From contig JAHRCV010000003.1 of assembly GCA_019083985.1 (NCBI GenBank), positions 248,001 through 312,000 of the forward strand: DNA of 64,000 bases, given 5' to 3'. This stretch comes from Rhizobiales bacterium TNE-4 (GTDB taxonomy: Bacteria > Pseudomonadota > Alphaproteobacteria > Rhizobiales > Beijerinckiaceae). Position numbers and translations under genes: made by a program. Shown one piece after another: positions 1 through 9,609 of this stretch (positions are counted from its first letter, which is position 1; each line of letters begins with the position of its first letter). Below the pieces are notes generated by a model, which worked only from the letters and a program-made list of their open reading frames with translations, was not told the DNA's origin and did not search any database.

Positions 1-47
1 CTCTGCTCGGTTGCTATTTCCCGAAGAATGCTGTCCCAGTTGGGCAT
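1..47 (-). CDS. N-terminal fragment, possibly an SDH_sah-type serine protease
   Basis: ATG at 47 gives MPNWDSILREIATEQ before the sequence runs out. An in-frame TGA lies just upstream, so this is the first possible start in its frame. The opening resembles the N-terminus of the serine dehydrogenase proteinase family (SDH_sah, ClpP-like fold), whose members often begin MPxWxxILxE. Fifteen residues are too few to be sure; this is a guess from pattern memory. Confidence 0.3.
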   Translation of the reverse strand, partial: MPNWDSILREIATEQ

Positions 48-222
48 GGTTATTCACACCTGCTCGCAAAGAGTGGTCGGGAACGCCATACGCTACAAAA
101 GACGGGACATATTCGTAGGCGCCCGGAAGCGTCAGCTCCTCCATCGACGCGGGCTGAGCAACATACCCTGCTCGAATTAACTCAAGAAACCAAGACGTCA
201 TTTCTGGGGTGGGGCGGGTCAT
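1..222 (-). CDS. Open reading frame cut by the left edge, unknown product
   Basis: An ATG at 222 preceded by AGGGAG at a good distance opens a frame that runs without a stop to the window edge (74 codons). It starts MTRPTPEMTSWFLELIRAGY. I do not recognise it. The first 55 or so residues look like real protein (WFLELIRAGY, PGAYEYVPSF), but the last part overlaps a second, better-looking start at 47 in another frame, so the frame may be broken or the gene may end just outside the window. Base composition is more AT-rich than the genes after 640, which suggests accessory DNA. Confidence 0.35.
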   Translation of the reverse strand, partial: MTRPTPEMTSWFLELIRAGYVAQPASMEELTLPGAYEYVPSFVAYGVPDHSLRAGVNNHAQLGQHSSGNSNRAE

Positions 223-293
223 GGCGCATCTCCCTGATTCGCGACATTTTGTTATGGGTCGGAATTTGTCAATGGGCGGTTTACGCCTCACGC

Positions 294-322
294 TTGCCTC
301 CGCCCCTTGGGGCGCGTAAAAT
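294..322 (+). promoter_or_regulatory. Sigma-70-type promoter of tRNA-Gly
   Basis: TTGCCT (294-299) and TAAAAT (317-322) are separated by exactly 17 bases and lie 11 bases upstream of the tRNA 5' end at 334, the expected place for a housekeeping promoter. The GC-rich stretch between the -10 box and the tRNA fits a stringent-type discriminator. Inference from spacing and consensus only. Confidence 0.6.
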
Positions 323-333
323 CCGAGGCGAGC

Positions 334-408
334 GCGGGAGTAGTTCAGTGGTAGAACGACAGCTTCCCAAGCTGTATGTCGAGGGTTCGATTCCCTTCTC
401 CCGCTCCA
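334..408 (+). tRNA. tRNA-Gly (anticodon CCC)
   Basis: The acceptor stem pairs GCGGGAG (334-340) with CTCCCGC (398-404), followed by the discriminator T and an encoded CCA at 406-408. The anticodon stem ACAGC/GCTGT encloses the loop TTCCCAA, so the anticodon is CCC and reads GGG codons. The T-arm GAGGGTTCGATTCCCTT is canonical. Confidence 0.97.
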
Positions 409-470
409 TGGCCTAAACTTCGCGCCTGAACCGGACGCCCGCTTTGGCGTTGCGGGGTGAGGAAGGGACT

Positions 471-641
471 ATGGCCGAGCGCGCCGAAGAGACTGAGCCC
501 GAAACGGGGACATTGCCGATCATCGCGGTCGCCGCAGGTGTCGGCGTGGCGTTACTCGCGACCGGTCTCTATCTCTGGTCGATCCATGGTGCGGCGATCT
601 TTACCGATCTCGTTTCTGCCGCGATTGCATGGTGCTTCTAA
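471..641 (+). CDS. Small single-pass membrane protein next to SCO1
   Basis: A 56-residue protein starting MAERAEETEPETGTLP. A short acidic N-terminus is followed by one hydrophobic segment (about residues 16-36, IIAVAAGVGVALLATGLYLW) and a second moderately hydrophobic tail. The start at 471 is chosen over an in-frame upstream start at 444 because GAGGAAGGGA lies just before it. It ends 4 bases before the SCO gene, so the two are probably co-transcribed, and a role near cytochrome oxidase copper insertion is possible by position only. No family recognised. Confidence 0.6.
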   Translation: MAERAEETEPETGTLPIIAVAAGVGVALLATGLYLWSIHGAAIFTDLVSAAIAWCF

Positions 642-645
642 GCTT

Positions 646-1224
646 ATGAAAGCTTCACGTCTCGCTCTGCCTTTGGTGCTGTTCGTCTTCTCGGCGCTTG
701 CGCTGGGTCTTGTGTTGTTCATCACACTGGGCCGCCAGCCGGGGACCGGAGTCGGCGGGCCCTTCACGCTGACCAATCAGGCCGGACAAAAAGTCACAGA
801 GAAGGCGTTGGAAGGGCCCGGCGCATCGCTGGTCTTTTTCGGCTTCACCCATTGCCCGGATGTCTGCCCGACGGCGCTTTACGAAATCACGCAAGTTTAT
901 CAGGCGCTCGGCCCGAAAGGTGATCGCTTGCGCACATTCTTCATCACGGTCGATCCTGAGCGTGACACACCCGACTTGTTGCGCGATTACATTTCAAGTT
1001 TCGATCCGCGCATTGTGGGGCTGACAGGCACGCCCGAGCAGGCGACGGCCGCACTCAAAGCCTATCGCGGTTATGCCCGTAAAGTTCCGCTTGAGGGTGG
1101 CGGCTATACGATGGACCACACCGCCTTGGTCTATCTGATGGATTCCAAGGGCCGTTTTATCGAGAGCTTCAATTTGAAGCGCCCGCCCGAAGAGGCGGCC
1201 AAAGAGATCCAGAAATATTTATAA
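646..1224 (+). CDS. SCO1/SenC/PrrC-family copper chaperone
   Basis: This 192-residue protein has an N-terminal membrane anchor (about residues 5-27) and a thioredoxin-fold periplasmic domain. The copper-binding CxxxC lies in FTHCPDVCPTAL, and the distal His in MDHTALVY completes the site of the SCO family. Such proteins deliver copper to, or reduce, the CuA site of cytochrome c oxidase subunit II; PrrC homologues also pass redox signals in photosynthetic alphaproteobacteria. The reading frame is open further upstream (to 457), but ATG 646 gives the usual family length and a clean signal anchor. It sits directly behind a tiny membrane protein and is followed by a palindromic repeat. Confidence 0.93.
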   Translation: MKASRLALPLVLFVFSALALGLVLFITLGRQPGTGVGGPFTLTNQAGQKVTEKALEGPGASLVFFGFTHCPDVCPTALYEITQVYQALGPKGDRLRTFFITVDPERDTPDLLRDYISSFDPRIVGLTGTPEQATAALKAYRGYARKVPLEGGGYTMDHTALVYLMDSKGRFIESFNLKRPPEEAAKEIQKYL

Positions 1225-1246
1225 AAAATTGAAGCGGAACCCAAAG

Positions 1247-1337
1247 CCCTCATGGTGAGGAGCCGCGAAAGCGGCGTCTCGAACCACGAGGCCTGTTAGG
1301 CCCCATCGACTTAAAGCAATGCTCCTCAGGATGAGGG
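1247..1337. repeat. Dispersed palindromic repeat, copy 1
   Basis: The element starts CCCTCATGGTGAGGAGC and ends GCTCCTCAGGATGAGGG, so its ends are near-perfect inverted repeats. Inside are GCCGCGAAAGCGGCGTCTCG and a CGAGGC match. The same design, with the shared words TGAGGAG, GCGTCTCGAA and CTCCTCAGGATGAGGG, returns at 10662-10780. It fills the space between the convergent SCO and trpS genes. Repeats of this kind are scattered through intergenic DNA of many Hyphomicrobiales; here it may act as a bidirectional transcription end. Confidence 0.8.
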
Positions 1338-1344
1338 CGATATC

Positions 1345-2376
1345 TCAGTTCAAAAAGCCAACGATCTCTTTCACCGCTTTCATATTCGGCGCGGCTATGG
1401 CACGTGCGCGGTCCGAACCGTCGCGCAGCACAGCGTCAATATAGGCATGATCGGCGGAGAGCTTTTTCATCTCAGCACCGATCGGGCCGAGCTTGGCCAC
1501 GGCCAGATCGACGAGTGAGGCTTTGAATTGCGAAAATTGCCCGCCGCCAAAATCAGACAGCACCTTCTCTTTCGTCGCGCCTGACAAGGCCGCATAGATG
1601 CCGACAAGATTTGCGGCTTCAGGACGCTTGTCGAGCCCCGGCAATTCCGACGGCAAGGGCTCAGGATCCGTCTTCGCCTTGCGCACTTTCTGCGCAATCG
1701 CATCGGCATCATCGGACAGGTTGATCCGCGAATAATCCGACGCATCCGATTTCGACATTTTCTTCGTGCCGTCGCGCAGGCTCATCACGCGCGTTGCGGG
1801 CCCCTGAATGAGCGGCTCCGGCAGCGGGAAAAAACCGTCTCCAAAACCATGCGCGGTAATCGACTCGGCGAAGTCATTGTTGAACTTCTGTGCGATGTCG
1901 CGCGCCAGTTCGAGATGCTGCTTTTGGTCTTCGCCGACGGGAACATGCGTGGCGCGATAGACAAGAATATCAGCGGCCATCAGCACCGGATAATCATAGA
2001 GCCCGATGGACGCGTTCTCCCGATCCTTGCCGGCCTTTTCCTTGAACTGCGTCATGCGGTTCAACCAACCGATCCGGGCGACGCAATTGAACACCCAGGC
2101 GAGCTCGGCATGTTCGGCCACTTGGCTCTGGTTGAAGACGATGTGCTTTTTCGGATCGATGCCGCAGGCGATGAAGGCGGCGGTCACTTCACGAATATTG
2201 GCGACTAGCTGCTTGGGGTCATGGGCCTGCGTGATCGCATGCATATCGACGACGCAATAGATGCAGTCATGGCTGTTCTGCAGCTCGACGAATTTGACGA
2301 TCGCGCCGAGATAATTCCCGAGATGGAGATTGCCCGTCGGCTGAACGCCGGAAAACACCAATTCTTTGAAAGCCAT
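1345..2376 (-). CDS. trpS: Tryptophanyl-tRNA synthetase
   Basis: A class I aminoacyl-tRNA synthetase of 343 residues that charges tRNA-Trp. The HIGH-type motif is visible as [13 protein letters not shown] near residue 11, and the KMSKS loop as [12 protein letters not shown] near residue 206. The start is ATG 2376 ([10 protein letters not shown]), which matches the usual N-terminus. The frame is open 21 codons further upstream, but that stretch looks untranslated. It lies 67 bases after murJ on the same strand and may be the last gene of hslV-hslU-murJ-trpS. Confidence 0.96.
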   Translation of the reverse strand: MAFKELVFSGVQPTGNLHLGNYLGAIVKFVELQNSHDCIYCVVDMHAITQAHDPKQLVANIREVTAAFIACGIDPKKHIVFNQSQVAEHAELAWVFNCVARIGWLNRMTQFKEKAGKDRENASIGLYDYPVLMAADILVYRATHVPVGEDQKQHLELARDIAQKFNNDFAESITAHGFGDGFFPLPEPLIQGPATRVMSLRDGTKKMSKSDASDYSRINLSDDADAIAQKVRKAKTDPEPLPSELPGLDKRPEAANLVGIYAALSGATKEKVLSDFGGGQFSQFKASLVDLAVAKLGPIGAEMKKLSADHAYIDAVLRDGSDRARAIAAPNMKAVKEIVGFLN

Positions 2377-2443
2377 GCGCGTCGGTCCTCGGGATCTCAA
2401 TCTGGCGGGCGTTATGGCAATCGTGAGCCCGGCGCGCAAGCGC

Positions 2444-4006
2444 TCAGGGGCGTTTCAGGTCCGACAGGCGAATGGCGCGTGTCAAAAGCGCCAAGAGCAG
2501 GAAAAGACCCGCTCCAGCGACGACGAAGACGAAAAGCGCCATAGCGCGCCTCAGAAGCGCGACCCCTGTAGCGAAGAAGGGCGCAGCCCAGCGCAGCGCC
2601 GCCCAGAGGAGAAGCCCCATCAGCGCGGCGGCCGCCAGCCCACGCAAGAGCCGCAGCAGAGAGGCGGCATCGGGTTGCCACCAGCCGGCCCTGTGGAGCG
2701 CCACGCCCAGCACCAGCGCTTGTGCGAACGTGCCGAGGCCCGCCGCCACTGCAATCCCGGCGACGCCATAATCCGCGCGCAGGACGAACGCGGCCATGGC
2801 GGTCACGCCCGCGGCGGTGAAGACGGCAAAAAGCGCCGGGCCGGTCCGTTCCTGCGCGAAGAAGGGTTGCGACAAGACCCGCGCCATCGCGGCGAAAGGC
2901 AGGAAGATCGCAAGGCCGGTCAACGCGGCGATGGTCGCATCCGCATCGCCGACCGTGAACGCACCATGCTTGAATAGAATGTCGACGATGGGTCGCGCTA
3001 GCACCGCCAAGCCGATGGCCGCGGGGCAGGCGAGCAACAAGGACCAATGCAGGCCACGCTCGATCTCGTCATGCAGGCTCTGTCCCGCCTTGGCGAGGGC
3101 TGCAAGATTGGGCATGGCGACAATCGCAACCGATGCCGCGACAAAACCAAGCGGCAATTGTGCCACGCGGTCAGCGTAGTGAAGCTGCGGCACGGCGCCC
3201 GGCAGGCCGGATGCAAATTGCAGCGCCACGATGAGAATGAACTGCGATGAGGCTGCGATGATCAGGCCGGGGCCTGCCAGCGCAAAAAAGCGCCGTACGC
3301 TTGGGCCGAAACGGGGCCATGTGAGAAGGGGCGCGTGATGCGAGCGATAGAGCGCCCATGCGACGATGGCCATTTGGATCAGGCCACCGAGTGAAGACGC
3401 TGCTGCCACCCAAAGCGCCGCCCGCTCTGGCGTAATCGTCGCCCAGGCGCTGACATAATAGAGCACCGCGATCATCGCTGCGTTGACGGCAACGGGCGAC
3501 CAACTCGCAATCCCGAAACGGCCTTCGGCAGCCAAAAAGGCCGCCCCCATTGCGCCGAGCACGGCGCCGGCAACAAGCGGAAATGACAGGCGCAAACATA
3601 AGGTGGCAAGCTCTGCGGTTGCGCCGCCGGGTGTGAAGCCGGGCGCCATCGCAAAAATCAAAGCGGGCGCGAACAGCGTCACCACTGCCGAGAGAAGGAG
3701 CAGCAGGAGCGCCATGCTGGCGAGGCTCTCACCTGCAAAGCGTCGCGCAGCCAGATCGCCATCCCGTGTTTTGAGATCAACGCCGACAGGAACCAATGCG
3801 CCATGCAACGCGCCTTCGGACAGGATCTTGCGCGCGAGATAGGGAATACGAAACGCGATGACAAAGGCGTCCGCCGCTGGGCCTGCGCCCAGAAGCGCCG
3901 CCAACATGATATCGCGGACAAAGCCTGTCACACGCGAGACCCCGCCCGCAAAGGCAACCACCGCCGTGTTGCGAAACGTCTTCGGCTCGTTTCGCGTATC
4001 CAGCAT
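2444..4006 (-). CDS. murJ: Lipid II flippase MurJ (MviN family)
   Basis: This 520-residue polytopic inner-membrane protein is of the MOP-superfamily MurJ type, which moves lipid-linked peptidoglycan precursor to the periplasmic face. The N-terminus ([20 protein letters not shown]) carries the conserved SRxxGFxRD element of the family, and hydrophobic segments continue to the C-terminus. ATG 4006 overlaps the hslU stop by one base (TGATG); a GTG one codon earlier (4009) is the alternative. Coupling to hslVU and trpS is positional and common in this order. Confidence 0.94.
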   Translation of the reverse strand: MLDTRNEPKTFRNTAVVAFAGGVSRVTGFVRDIMLAALLGAGPAADAFVIAFRIPYLARKILSEGALHGALVPVGVDLKTRDGDLAARRFAGESLASMALLLLLLSAVVTLFAPALIFAMAPGFTPGGATAELATLCLRLSFPLVAGAVLGAMGAAFLAAEGRFGIASWSPVAVNAAMIAVLYYVSAWATITPERAALWVAAASSLGGLIQMAIVAWALYRSHHAPLLTWPRFGPSVRRFFALAGPGLIIAASSQFILIVALQFASGLPGAVPQLHYADRVAQLPLGFVAASVAIVAMPNLAALAKAGQSLHDEIERGLHWSLLLACPAAIGLAVLARPIVDILFKHGAFTVGDADATIAALTGLAIFLPFAAMARVLSQPFFAQERTGPALFAVFTAAGVTAMAAFVLRADYGVAGIAVAAGLGTFAQALVLGVALHRAGWWQPDAASLLRLLRGLAAAALMGLLLWAALRWAAPFFATGVALLRRAMALFVFVVAGAGLFLLLALLTRAIRLSDLKRP

Positions 4007-5316
4007 CACAGAATAAACCGGCTCAAATCGGCATTCTTGGCGAGATCGCCGACGCTCTTGCGCACATAGTCTGCATCAATGCGGACGATTTCGCCCGAGC
4101 GATCCGTGGCGGTGAAGGAAATGTCATCGAGGACGCGTTCCAGCACCGTCTGCAAACGCCGTGCACCAATGTTCTCGACGGTTGCATTCACATCGACCGC
4201 CACTTGCGCAATGGCCTCGATTGCATCGTCAGCAAAATCGAGCGTCACGCTTTCAGTGCCCATCAGCGCGACCGATTGCTTGATCAAGCTCGCTTCCGTA
4301 TCGGTCAAAATCCGTTTGAAATCATTGACATCAAGCGATGATAACTCGACACGAATCGGCAGGCGGCCTTGCAATTCTGGCAACAAATCCGACGGCTTTG
4401 AGACATGGAAAGCGCCTGAGGCGATGAAGAGAATATGATCGGTCTTCACCGAACCATGCTTGGTGGAAACAGTCGTGCCCTCGATCAGTGGCAGAAGATC
4501 ACGCTGCACGCCTTCACGCGAAACATCAGCACCACCACGCTGCTCACGCGCGCAGATCTTGTCGATCTCATCGAGAAAGACGATGCCGTTGTTTTCGACT
4601 TCCCGGATCGCGTCCTGCACGATCTGTTCCTGATCGAGCAGCGCGTCGCTTTCTTCTGCAATGAGGGGCTCATAGGCTTCGCGCACGGTTGTGCGCCGCT
4701 TTTTCGTACGATTGCCAAAAGCCTTCCCAAAAATATCACCGACAGAAATCGCGCCAACGGAGGCACCCGGCATGCCAGGCAATTCGAACATCGGCATCCC
4801 GTTGCCGCTCGTCTCGCGCATTTCGATCTCGATTTCCTTATCATCGAGTTCGTCATTACGCAGTTTTTTACGAAAAGCGTCGCGTGTCGCCGCACTTGAA
4901 TTGGCACCAACCAGTGCATCAAGGACACGCTCTTCAGCTGCAAGCTGCGCACGCGCTACGACGGCTTTGCGGCGCTCATTACGAACCAACGTGATTCCGA
5001 CTTCGACAAGATCGCGTACAATCTGTTCAACATCACGGCCGACATAGCCCACTTCGGTAAATTTCGTCGCTTCCACCTTGAGAAAAGGCGCATTGGCGAG
5101 CCGCGCCAAGCGGCGCGCGATTTCCGTCTTCCCGCACCCGGTCGGGCCGATCATGAGAATGTTTTTCGGCATCACCTCTTCGCGCAACGCGCCTTGCAAT
5201 TGCTGACGCCGCCAGCGATTGCGCAAAGCGATGGCAACCGCACGCTTGGCGCTGTGCTGTCCGACGATGAAGCGGTCGAGTTCGGAGACGATCTCGCGGG
5301 GCGAAAAATGGGTCAT
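4006..5316 (-). CDS. hslU: HslU ATPase subunit of the HslUV protease
   Basis: A 436-residue AAA+ unfoldase that feeds proteins into the HslV peptidase ring. It begins [17 protein letters not shown], the family signature. Walker A is GPTGCGKTE near residue 57, and Walker B is [11 protein letters not shown] near residue 245. The intermediate I-domain lies between them, and the C-terminus ends RFIL, the tail that docks into HslV. The start codon shares one base with the hslV stop (TGATG), so translation is probably coupled. Confidence 0.97.
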   Translation of the reverse strand: MTHFSPREIVSELDRFIVGQHSAKRAVAIALRNRWRRQQLQGALREEVMPKNILMIGPTGCGKTEIARRLARLANAPFLKVEATKFTEVGYVGRDVEQIVRDLVEVGITLVRNERRKAVVARAQLAAEERVLDALVGANSSAATRDAFRKKLRNDELDDKEIEIEMRETSGNGMPMFELPGMPGASVGAISVGDIFGKAFGNRTKKRRTTVREAYEPLIAEESDALLDQEQIVQDAIREVENNGIVFLDEIDKICAREQRGGADVSREGVQRDLLPLIEGTTVSTKHGSVKTDHILFIASGAFHVSKPSDLLPELQGRLPIRVELSSLDVNDFKRILTDTEASLIKQSVALMGTESVTLDFADDAIEAIAQVAVDVNATVENIGARRLQTVLERVLDDISFTATDRSGEIVRIDADYVRKSVGDLAKNADLSRFIL

Positions 5317-5846
5317 CAGGCTTTCGCGCTCTTCAGCGTTTCAATGGTGAGGGTGGTGTTGGTGTAAACGCAGATCTCGCCTGCAATCGTCAGGCTGCGC
5401 CGTACCATCTCTTCGGCAGAGAGATCGAAATCGCTGAGGGCGCGTGCGGCTGCCAGCGCAAACGGCCCGCCTGAACCAATTGCGGCAATATCGCTTTCCG
5501 GCTCGACGACATCGCCATTGCCGGAAATGACGAGGCCGGTCTGCGCATCAGCCACGATCATCATGGCTTCAAGCTGGCGCAGCGCGCGGTCGGTGCGCCA
5601 TTCCTTGGCGAGCTCGACGGCCGCCCGCATCAATTGGCCGGAGTATTGGTCGAGTTTTTTCTCGAGCCGTTCAAAGAGCGCGAAGGCGTCGGCCGTCGAG
5701 CCTGCGAAACCGGCAATCACATCGCCCTTGCCGAGCCGGCGCACCTTGTGCGCACTGGCCTTCATCACCGTCTGGCCGAGGCTGACCTGTCCGTCGCCGC
5801 CCACCGCCACGATCCCGTTCCGGCGCACCATGCAAATGGTTGTCAT
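5316..5846 (-). CDS. hslV: HslV peptidase subunit of the HslUV protease
   Basis: This 176-residue proteasome-like threonine peptidase uses Thr2 of [11 protein letters not shown] as nucleophile after Met removal. The [13 protein letters not shown] stretch is a family hallmark, and SGNGDVVEP with the GSGG segment is also conserved. A good Shine-Dalgarno (AGGAGA) stands before ATG 5846. It is the first gene of a minus-strand run hslV-hslU-murJ-trpS and is divergent from hisB, with about 150 bases between them that should hold both promoters. Confidence 0.97.
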   Translation of the reverse strand: MTTICMVRRNGIVAVGGDGQVSLGQTVMKASAHKVRRLGKGDVIAGFAGSTADAFALFERLEKKLDQYSGQLMRAAVELAKEWRTDRALRQLEAMMIVADAQTGLVISGNGDVVEPESDIAAIGSGGPFALAAARALSDFDLSAEEMVRRSLTIAGEICVYTNTTLTIETLKSAKA

Positions 5847-5998
5847 CGTCTCTCCTGTCCTCCGCTCTCATGTAGGCGATGCAGGCGGACTGCGGAAGGG
5901 ACCCGAGATGGTGGCGTCCCGGCGCATGACTTGCTAGAAGGCCCCAGCCTCCCGCGCTCGCGGCCGGACGAGGCAGAGAGCCAAATGGACGAAACGCC

Positions 5999-6586
5999 AT
6001 GCGTACCGCCTCGATCGCGCGGAAAACCGCCGAAACCGATATTTCCGTCAGCCTGACCCTCGATGGGACGGGCAAGGCCTCGATTGCCACCGGAGTCGGC
6101 TTTTTCGACCATATGCTCGAGCTTTTTGCCCGTCATGGCTTGTTTGACCTTGAGGTGAAGGCCAAGGGCGACACGCATATCGACGATCACCACACGGTCG
6201 AGGATGTCGGTATCGCGCTTGGCCAGGCCTTCCTGAAGGCGCTTGGCGACAAGGCAGGCATCGCCCGCTATGCCGACGTGCATCTGCCTATGGATGAGAC
6301 GCTGACGCGCTGTGCCGTCGATATCTCCGGTCGCCCGATGCTGGTGTTCCGGACAGTGTTCGCGCGTGAGAAGATCGGGACATTCGACACGGAACTCGTC
6401 CGGGAATGGTTTCAGGCCTTTGCCACTCAGGCTGGCCTGACCCTCCATGTCGAGACGCTTTACGGCGAAAACGCCCATCATATCGCCGAGAGCTGCTTCA
6501 AGGCGCTGGCGCGTACCTTGCGTAAGGCTGTTGCGTTGGACCCGCGTGAAGCGGGCCGCGTTCCCTCGACCAAGGGCTCGCTCTGA
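5999..6586 (+). CDS. hisB: Imidazoleglycerol-phosphate dehydratase
   Basis: A 195-residue enzyme of histidine biosynthesis that converts imidazole glycerol phosphate to imidazole acetol phosphate. Metal-binding His clusters are visible as [15 protein letters not shown] and [10 protein letters not shown], with MDETLTRC between them. It lacks the phosphatase half found in enteric HisB, as is normal for alphaproteobacteria. It opens the cluster hisB-DUF2628-hisH-hisA-hisF-hisE, all on the plus strand with short gaps or overlaps. Confidence 0.97.
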   Translation: MRTASIARKTAETDISVSLTLDGTGKASIATGVGFFDHMLELFARHGLFDLEVKAKGDTHIDDHHTVEDVGIALGQAFLKALGDKAGIARYADVHLPMDETLTRCAVDISGRPMLVFRTVFAREKIGTFDTELVREWFQAFATQAGLTLHVETLYGENAHHIAESCFKALARTLRKAVALDPREAGRVPSTKGSL

Positions 6587-6611
6587 GCCGATCTTTTGAG
6601 GCTGAAGGCCG

Positions 6612-7091
6612 ATGGCGACCTATACGATTCTGCTTCCGTCCGGCGCACGCCCCGGACATATCGAGGCGCTTGAGGCGGCCATTCCTGTCAAGAATGGCTT
6701 TCGCACATGGGCGCTTGTGTTCCCGATGCTGTTTGCGCTCGCAAACCGGCTCTGGCGGCCTTTCGCCGCCATGCTCGTGCTGATGGCGGCTTTGGGTGCG
6801 GCGGCCTCGTTTGATCTCATCACCGATTGGGCCGCGCTCCTGCTTGATCTACTGGTCGGTGTTTATGCCGCCAACGCCGCCTCCGATTGGATCATCACGG
6901 CGCGTGAGCGCCAGGGCTTTACCGCGATGGCGGCGATGCCCGGCTTGGATGAAGATGAGGCCCTTGCCCGTTTCGCTCATCATTGGATGGAAGGTCAGAT
7001 CACGCCATCGACAAGCGTTGCGACGGGTCCGGCCATTCGCGCGCCGCAAGGTCCTGTCATCGGCCTCTTCCCCGAAAGCGGCGGTCGATGA
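6612..7091 (+). CDS. DUF2628-type membrane protein within the his cluster
   Basis: This 159-residue protein begins [21 protein letters not shown]. Residues 31-85 contain two or three hydrophobic helices ([21 protein letters not shown] and the following stretch), and the tail is soluble. The pattern, with LW..F at the helix start and a following RxGF/RQGF-type element (RERQGFT), matches DUF2628 proteins, whose function is unknown. A gene of this family between hisB and hisH is common in Hyphomicrobiales. It overlaps hisH by 4 bases (ATGA), so it is translated with the histidine genes, though no role in histidine synthesis is known. Confidence 0.8.
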   Translation: MATYTILLPSGARPGHIEALEAAIPVKNGFRTWALVFPMLFALANRLWRPFAAMLVLMAALGAAASFDLITDWAALLLDLLVGVYAANAASDWIITARERQGFTAMAAMPGLDEDEALARFAHHWMEGQITPSTSVATGPAIRAPQGPVIGLFPESGGR

Positions 7092-7738
7092 ACGTCGCCA
7101 TCATCGATTATGGTTCGGGCAATCTGCATTCGGCGCTGAAAGCGTTTGAGCGTGCCGCGCAGGATCATCGCATTGAGGCTTCGGTTGCATCGACGTCCGA
7201 TCCCGATGCTGTGCGTCACGCTGATCGCATCGTGCTGCCGGGTGTTGGCGCGTTTGCCGATTGCCGCGCGGGCCTCGATGCTGTGCCGGGCCTCGTCGCA
7301 GCGCTTGAAGAGAGCGTGCACAAAGCAGGCAAACCCTTTCTCGGCATTTGCGTCGGTATGCAATTGATGGCCGAGCGTGGCTTAGAAAAAACGGTCACAC
7401 CTGGGCTTGGTTGGATCAAAGGCGAGATTGCGTTGATCGAACCCAAAGACCCGACATTGAAAATTCCGCATATGGGTTGGAACACCCTGGACGTGCACCG
7501 CCCGCACGCTTTGCTCGACGGCATCAAGACGGGACGCGATGGGCTCCATGCTTACTTCGTCCATTCCTACCATTGCCGGAACGGTGCAACGGATGAATGT
7601 GTTGCGACGTCCGATTATGGTGGACCGGTGACCGCCATCGTCGCGCGCGACAATTGGGTAGGAACGCAGTTCCATCCGGAAAAAAGCCAGCAGCTTGGTC
7701 TGGCTTTACTGGCGAATTTTTTGAGGTGGCGGCCGTGA
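7088..7738 (+). CDS. hisH: Imidazole glycerol phosphate synthase, glutaminase subunit
   Basis: A 216-residue class I glutamine amidotransferase that supplies ammonia to HisF. The nucleophile is the Cys in [11 protein letters not shown], and the catalytic His-Glu pair is in QFHPEKSQ near the C-terminus. The N-terminus is the family-typical [18 protein letters not shown] 7088 overlaps the DUF2628 stop (ATGA). It overlaps hisA by 4 bases as well. Confidence 0.97.
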   Translation: MNVAIIDYGSGNLHSALKAFERAAQDHRIEASVASTSDPDAVRHADRIVLPGVGAFADCRAGLDAVPGLVAALEESVHKAGKPFLGICVGMQLMAERGLEKTVTPGLGWIKGEIALIEPKDPTLKIPHMGWNTLDVHRPHALLDGIKTGRDGLHAYFVHSYHCRNGATDECVATSDYGGPVTAIVARDNWVGTQFHPEKSQQLGLALLANFLRWRP

Positions 7739-8484
7739 TCCTGTTTCCCGCGATTGACCTGAAAGAAGGCCGTTGCGTGCGCCTCGTGCAAGGCGACATG
7801 GATCAGGCCACTGTTTTCAATGATGACCCAGGCGCACAAGCGACCGATTTCGAAAGCCAAGGTTTTCGTTGGCTTCATCTCGTCGATCTCGATGGCGCTT
7901 TTGCCGGCAAGCCGGTCAATGCGGCCGCGGTGGAAGCCATTCTTAAGCGCGTCACCATTCCGGTGCAGCTTGGTGGCGGCATTCGTGATCTGCGCACGGT
8001 CGAAGGTTGGCTCACCCGCGGCATCAAGCGCGTCATCATTGGCACGGCAGCTGTGCGTGATCCCGCTTTTGTGCGTGAAGCGGCGCGTTTGTTCCCCGGC
8101 CAAATCGCCGTTGGCATCGATGCGCGCGATGGGCGCGTGGCGGTGGAAGGCTGGGCGCGGCTCTCCGAAATGCAGGCCGATGATCTTGGCCGCTCGTTCG
8201 AAGATGCGGGCGTCGCCGCTATCATCTACACCGATATTGCACGCGATGGTGTGCTCAAAGGTCTCAATATGGAAGCGACGCTCGCACTCGCCGAGGCGCT
8301 GACCATTCCCGTCATCGCGTCGGGCGGATTGGCTTCGCTCGATGATGTGAAGCGTCTGCTGCAGCCTGATTGTGCCAAGCTTGAAGGCGCGATTTCCGGT
8401 CGCGCTTTGTATGATGGCCGCCTCGATCCGAAAGAAGCGCTTGCTTTGATCGCCGCCGCCGAGGCCAAAACATCACATGCTTAA
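7735..8484 (+). CDS. hisA: ProFAR isomerase HisA
   Basis: This 249-residue TIM barrel isomerises ProFAR to PRFAR in the histidine pathway. The start is a GTG at 7735 inside the hisH stop (GTGA), giving (M)[16 protein letters not shown], the standard opening with the catalytic Asp in AIDLKEG. The second catalytic Asp lies in YTDIARDG, and phosphate-binding glycines in QLGGGIRD and IASGGLASL. It overlaps hisF by 8 bases. Confidence 0.96.
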   Translation: MILFPAIDLKEGRCVRLVQGDMDQATVFNDDPGAQATDFESQGFRWLHLVDLDGAFAGKPVNAAAVEAILKRVTIPVQLGGGIRDLRTVEGWLTRGIKRVIIGTAAVRDPAFVREAARLFPGQIAVGIDARDGRVAVEGWARLSEMQADDLGRSFEDAGVAAIIYTDIARDGVLKGLNMEATLALAEALTIPVIASGGLASLDDVKRLLQPDCAKLEGAISGRALYDGRLDPKEALALIAAAEAKTSHA

Positions 8485-9250
8485 AGTCCGCGTTATTCCC
8501 TGCCTTGATGTGAAGGATGGGCGTGTCGTCAAAGGCGTGCAATTCGAACAATTGCGCGATGCGGGCGATCCGGTCGAAAGCGCGATGGCTTATGATAAAG
8601 CAGGTGCGGACGAACTTTGCTTTCTCGACATTACGGCCAGCCATGAAAATCGCGGCACGCTGATCGATGTCGTCACGCGCACGGCCGAAGCCTGCTTCAT
8701 GCCGCTGACAGTTGGCGGTGGCGTGCGTACGGTGGATGATATTCGGGCGCTCTTGCTGGCGGGCGCAGACAAAGTCTCGATCAACACGGCGGCCGTGTTT
8801 GACCGGCAATTCGTGGCCCGCGCGGCGGATAAATTCGGCGATCAATGCATCGTCGTCGCCATTGATGCCAAGCGCGTCTCCGCCGATGGCGAAGCGCCGC
8901 GCTGGGAGATTTTTACCCATGGTGGCCGCAAGCCAACGGGCATCGATGCGGTTGATTATGCCCGCGAGGTCGCATCCCTCGGTGCTGGCGAAATCCTCCT
9001 CACCTCGATGGATCGCGACGGCACCAAAGCGGGCTATGATGTCGCGCTGACCCGCGCCGTGGCCGATGCCGTCCCGGTGCCGGTAATCGCCTCGGGCGGT
9101 GTCGGTTCGCTCGACCATCTTGTGATCGGCGTCCGCGACGGCCATGCCTCTGCCGTTCTGGCGGCCTCGATTTTCCATTTCGGCGATCATACGATCCGCG
9201 AAGCCAAGACCCGGCTGGCCGAAGCCGGGCTCCCCGTGAGGATGGATTGA
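8477..9250 (+). CDS. hisF: Imidazole glycerol phosphate synthase, cyclase subunit
   Basis: A 257-residue TIM barrel that takes ammonia from HisH and closes the imidazole ring, releasing AICAR for purine synthesis. It opens [20 protein letters not shown] with the catalytic Asp in CLDVKDG; the second Asp is in TSMDRDGTK. Phosphate-binding loops are TVGGGVRT and IASGGVGS. It overlaps hisA by 8 bases and hisE by 1 base. Confidence 0.97.
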   Translation: MLKVRVIPCLDVKDGRVVKGVQFEQLRDAGDPVESAMAYDKAGADELCFLDITASHENRGTLIDVVTRTAEACFMPLTVGGGVRTVDDIRALLLAGADKVSINTAAVFDRQFVARAADKFGDQCIVVAIDAKRVSADGEAPRWEIFTHGGRKPTGIDAVDYAREVASLGAGEILLTSMDRDGTKAGYDVALTRAVADAVPVPVIASGGVGSLDHLVIGVRDGHASAVLAASIFHFGDHTIREAKTRLAEAGLPVRMD

Positions 9251-9570
9251 TGGCCTTCACCCTCGAACAGCTCGATGCCTTCCTGGCCGAACGGGCCAAG
9301 GCCTCGCCTGACCAGTCCTATACCGCCAAGCTCATCGCGGGCGGGCCGGCCTATGCGAGTAAGAAACTGGGCGAAGAAGTGGTGGAAGCCGTCATCGCCG
9401 CGGTCGAAGGCGATCTCAGAGGCCTCAAAATGGAGGCCGCAGACGTCCTCTATCATCTTTTGGTCGTGCTTCGCTTACGCGGCGTCCCGTTGCAGGATGT
9501 GCTCGCGGAGCTTGAGAGGCGCACGGCGCAATCAGGCCTCGCCGAGAAGGCAGCGCGGCCGCAAGGCTGA
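9250..9570 (+). CDS. hisE: Phosphoribosyl-ATP pyrophosphatase
   Basis: This 106-residue all-alpha MazG-like enzyme removes pyrophosphate from phosphoribosyl-ATP. The [10 protein letters not shown] and [11 protein letters not shown] motifs provide the acidic metal ligands, and [10 protein letters not shown] is conserved in the family. ATG 9250 shares a base with the hisF stop; a TTG one codon earlier is possible. HisI, which is fused to HisE in enterics, is not in the window. Confidence 0.96.
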   Translation: MAFTLEQLDAFLAERAKASPDQSYTAKLIAGGPAYASKKLGEEVVEAVIAAVEGDLRGLKMEAADVLYHLLVVLRLRGVPLQDVLAELERRTAQSGLAEKAARPQG

Positions 9571-9609
9571 CGCGGTCTTCGCGCCCCCCTCTGCCCGGAC
9601 CCGCATGAC

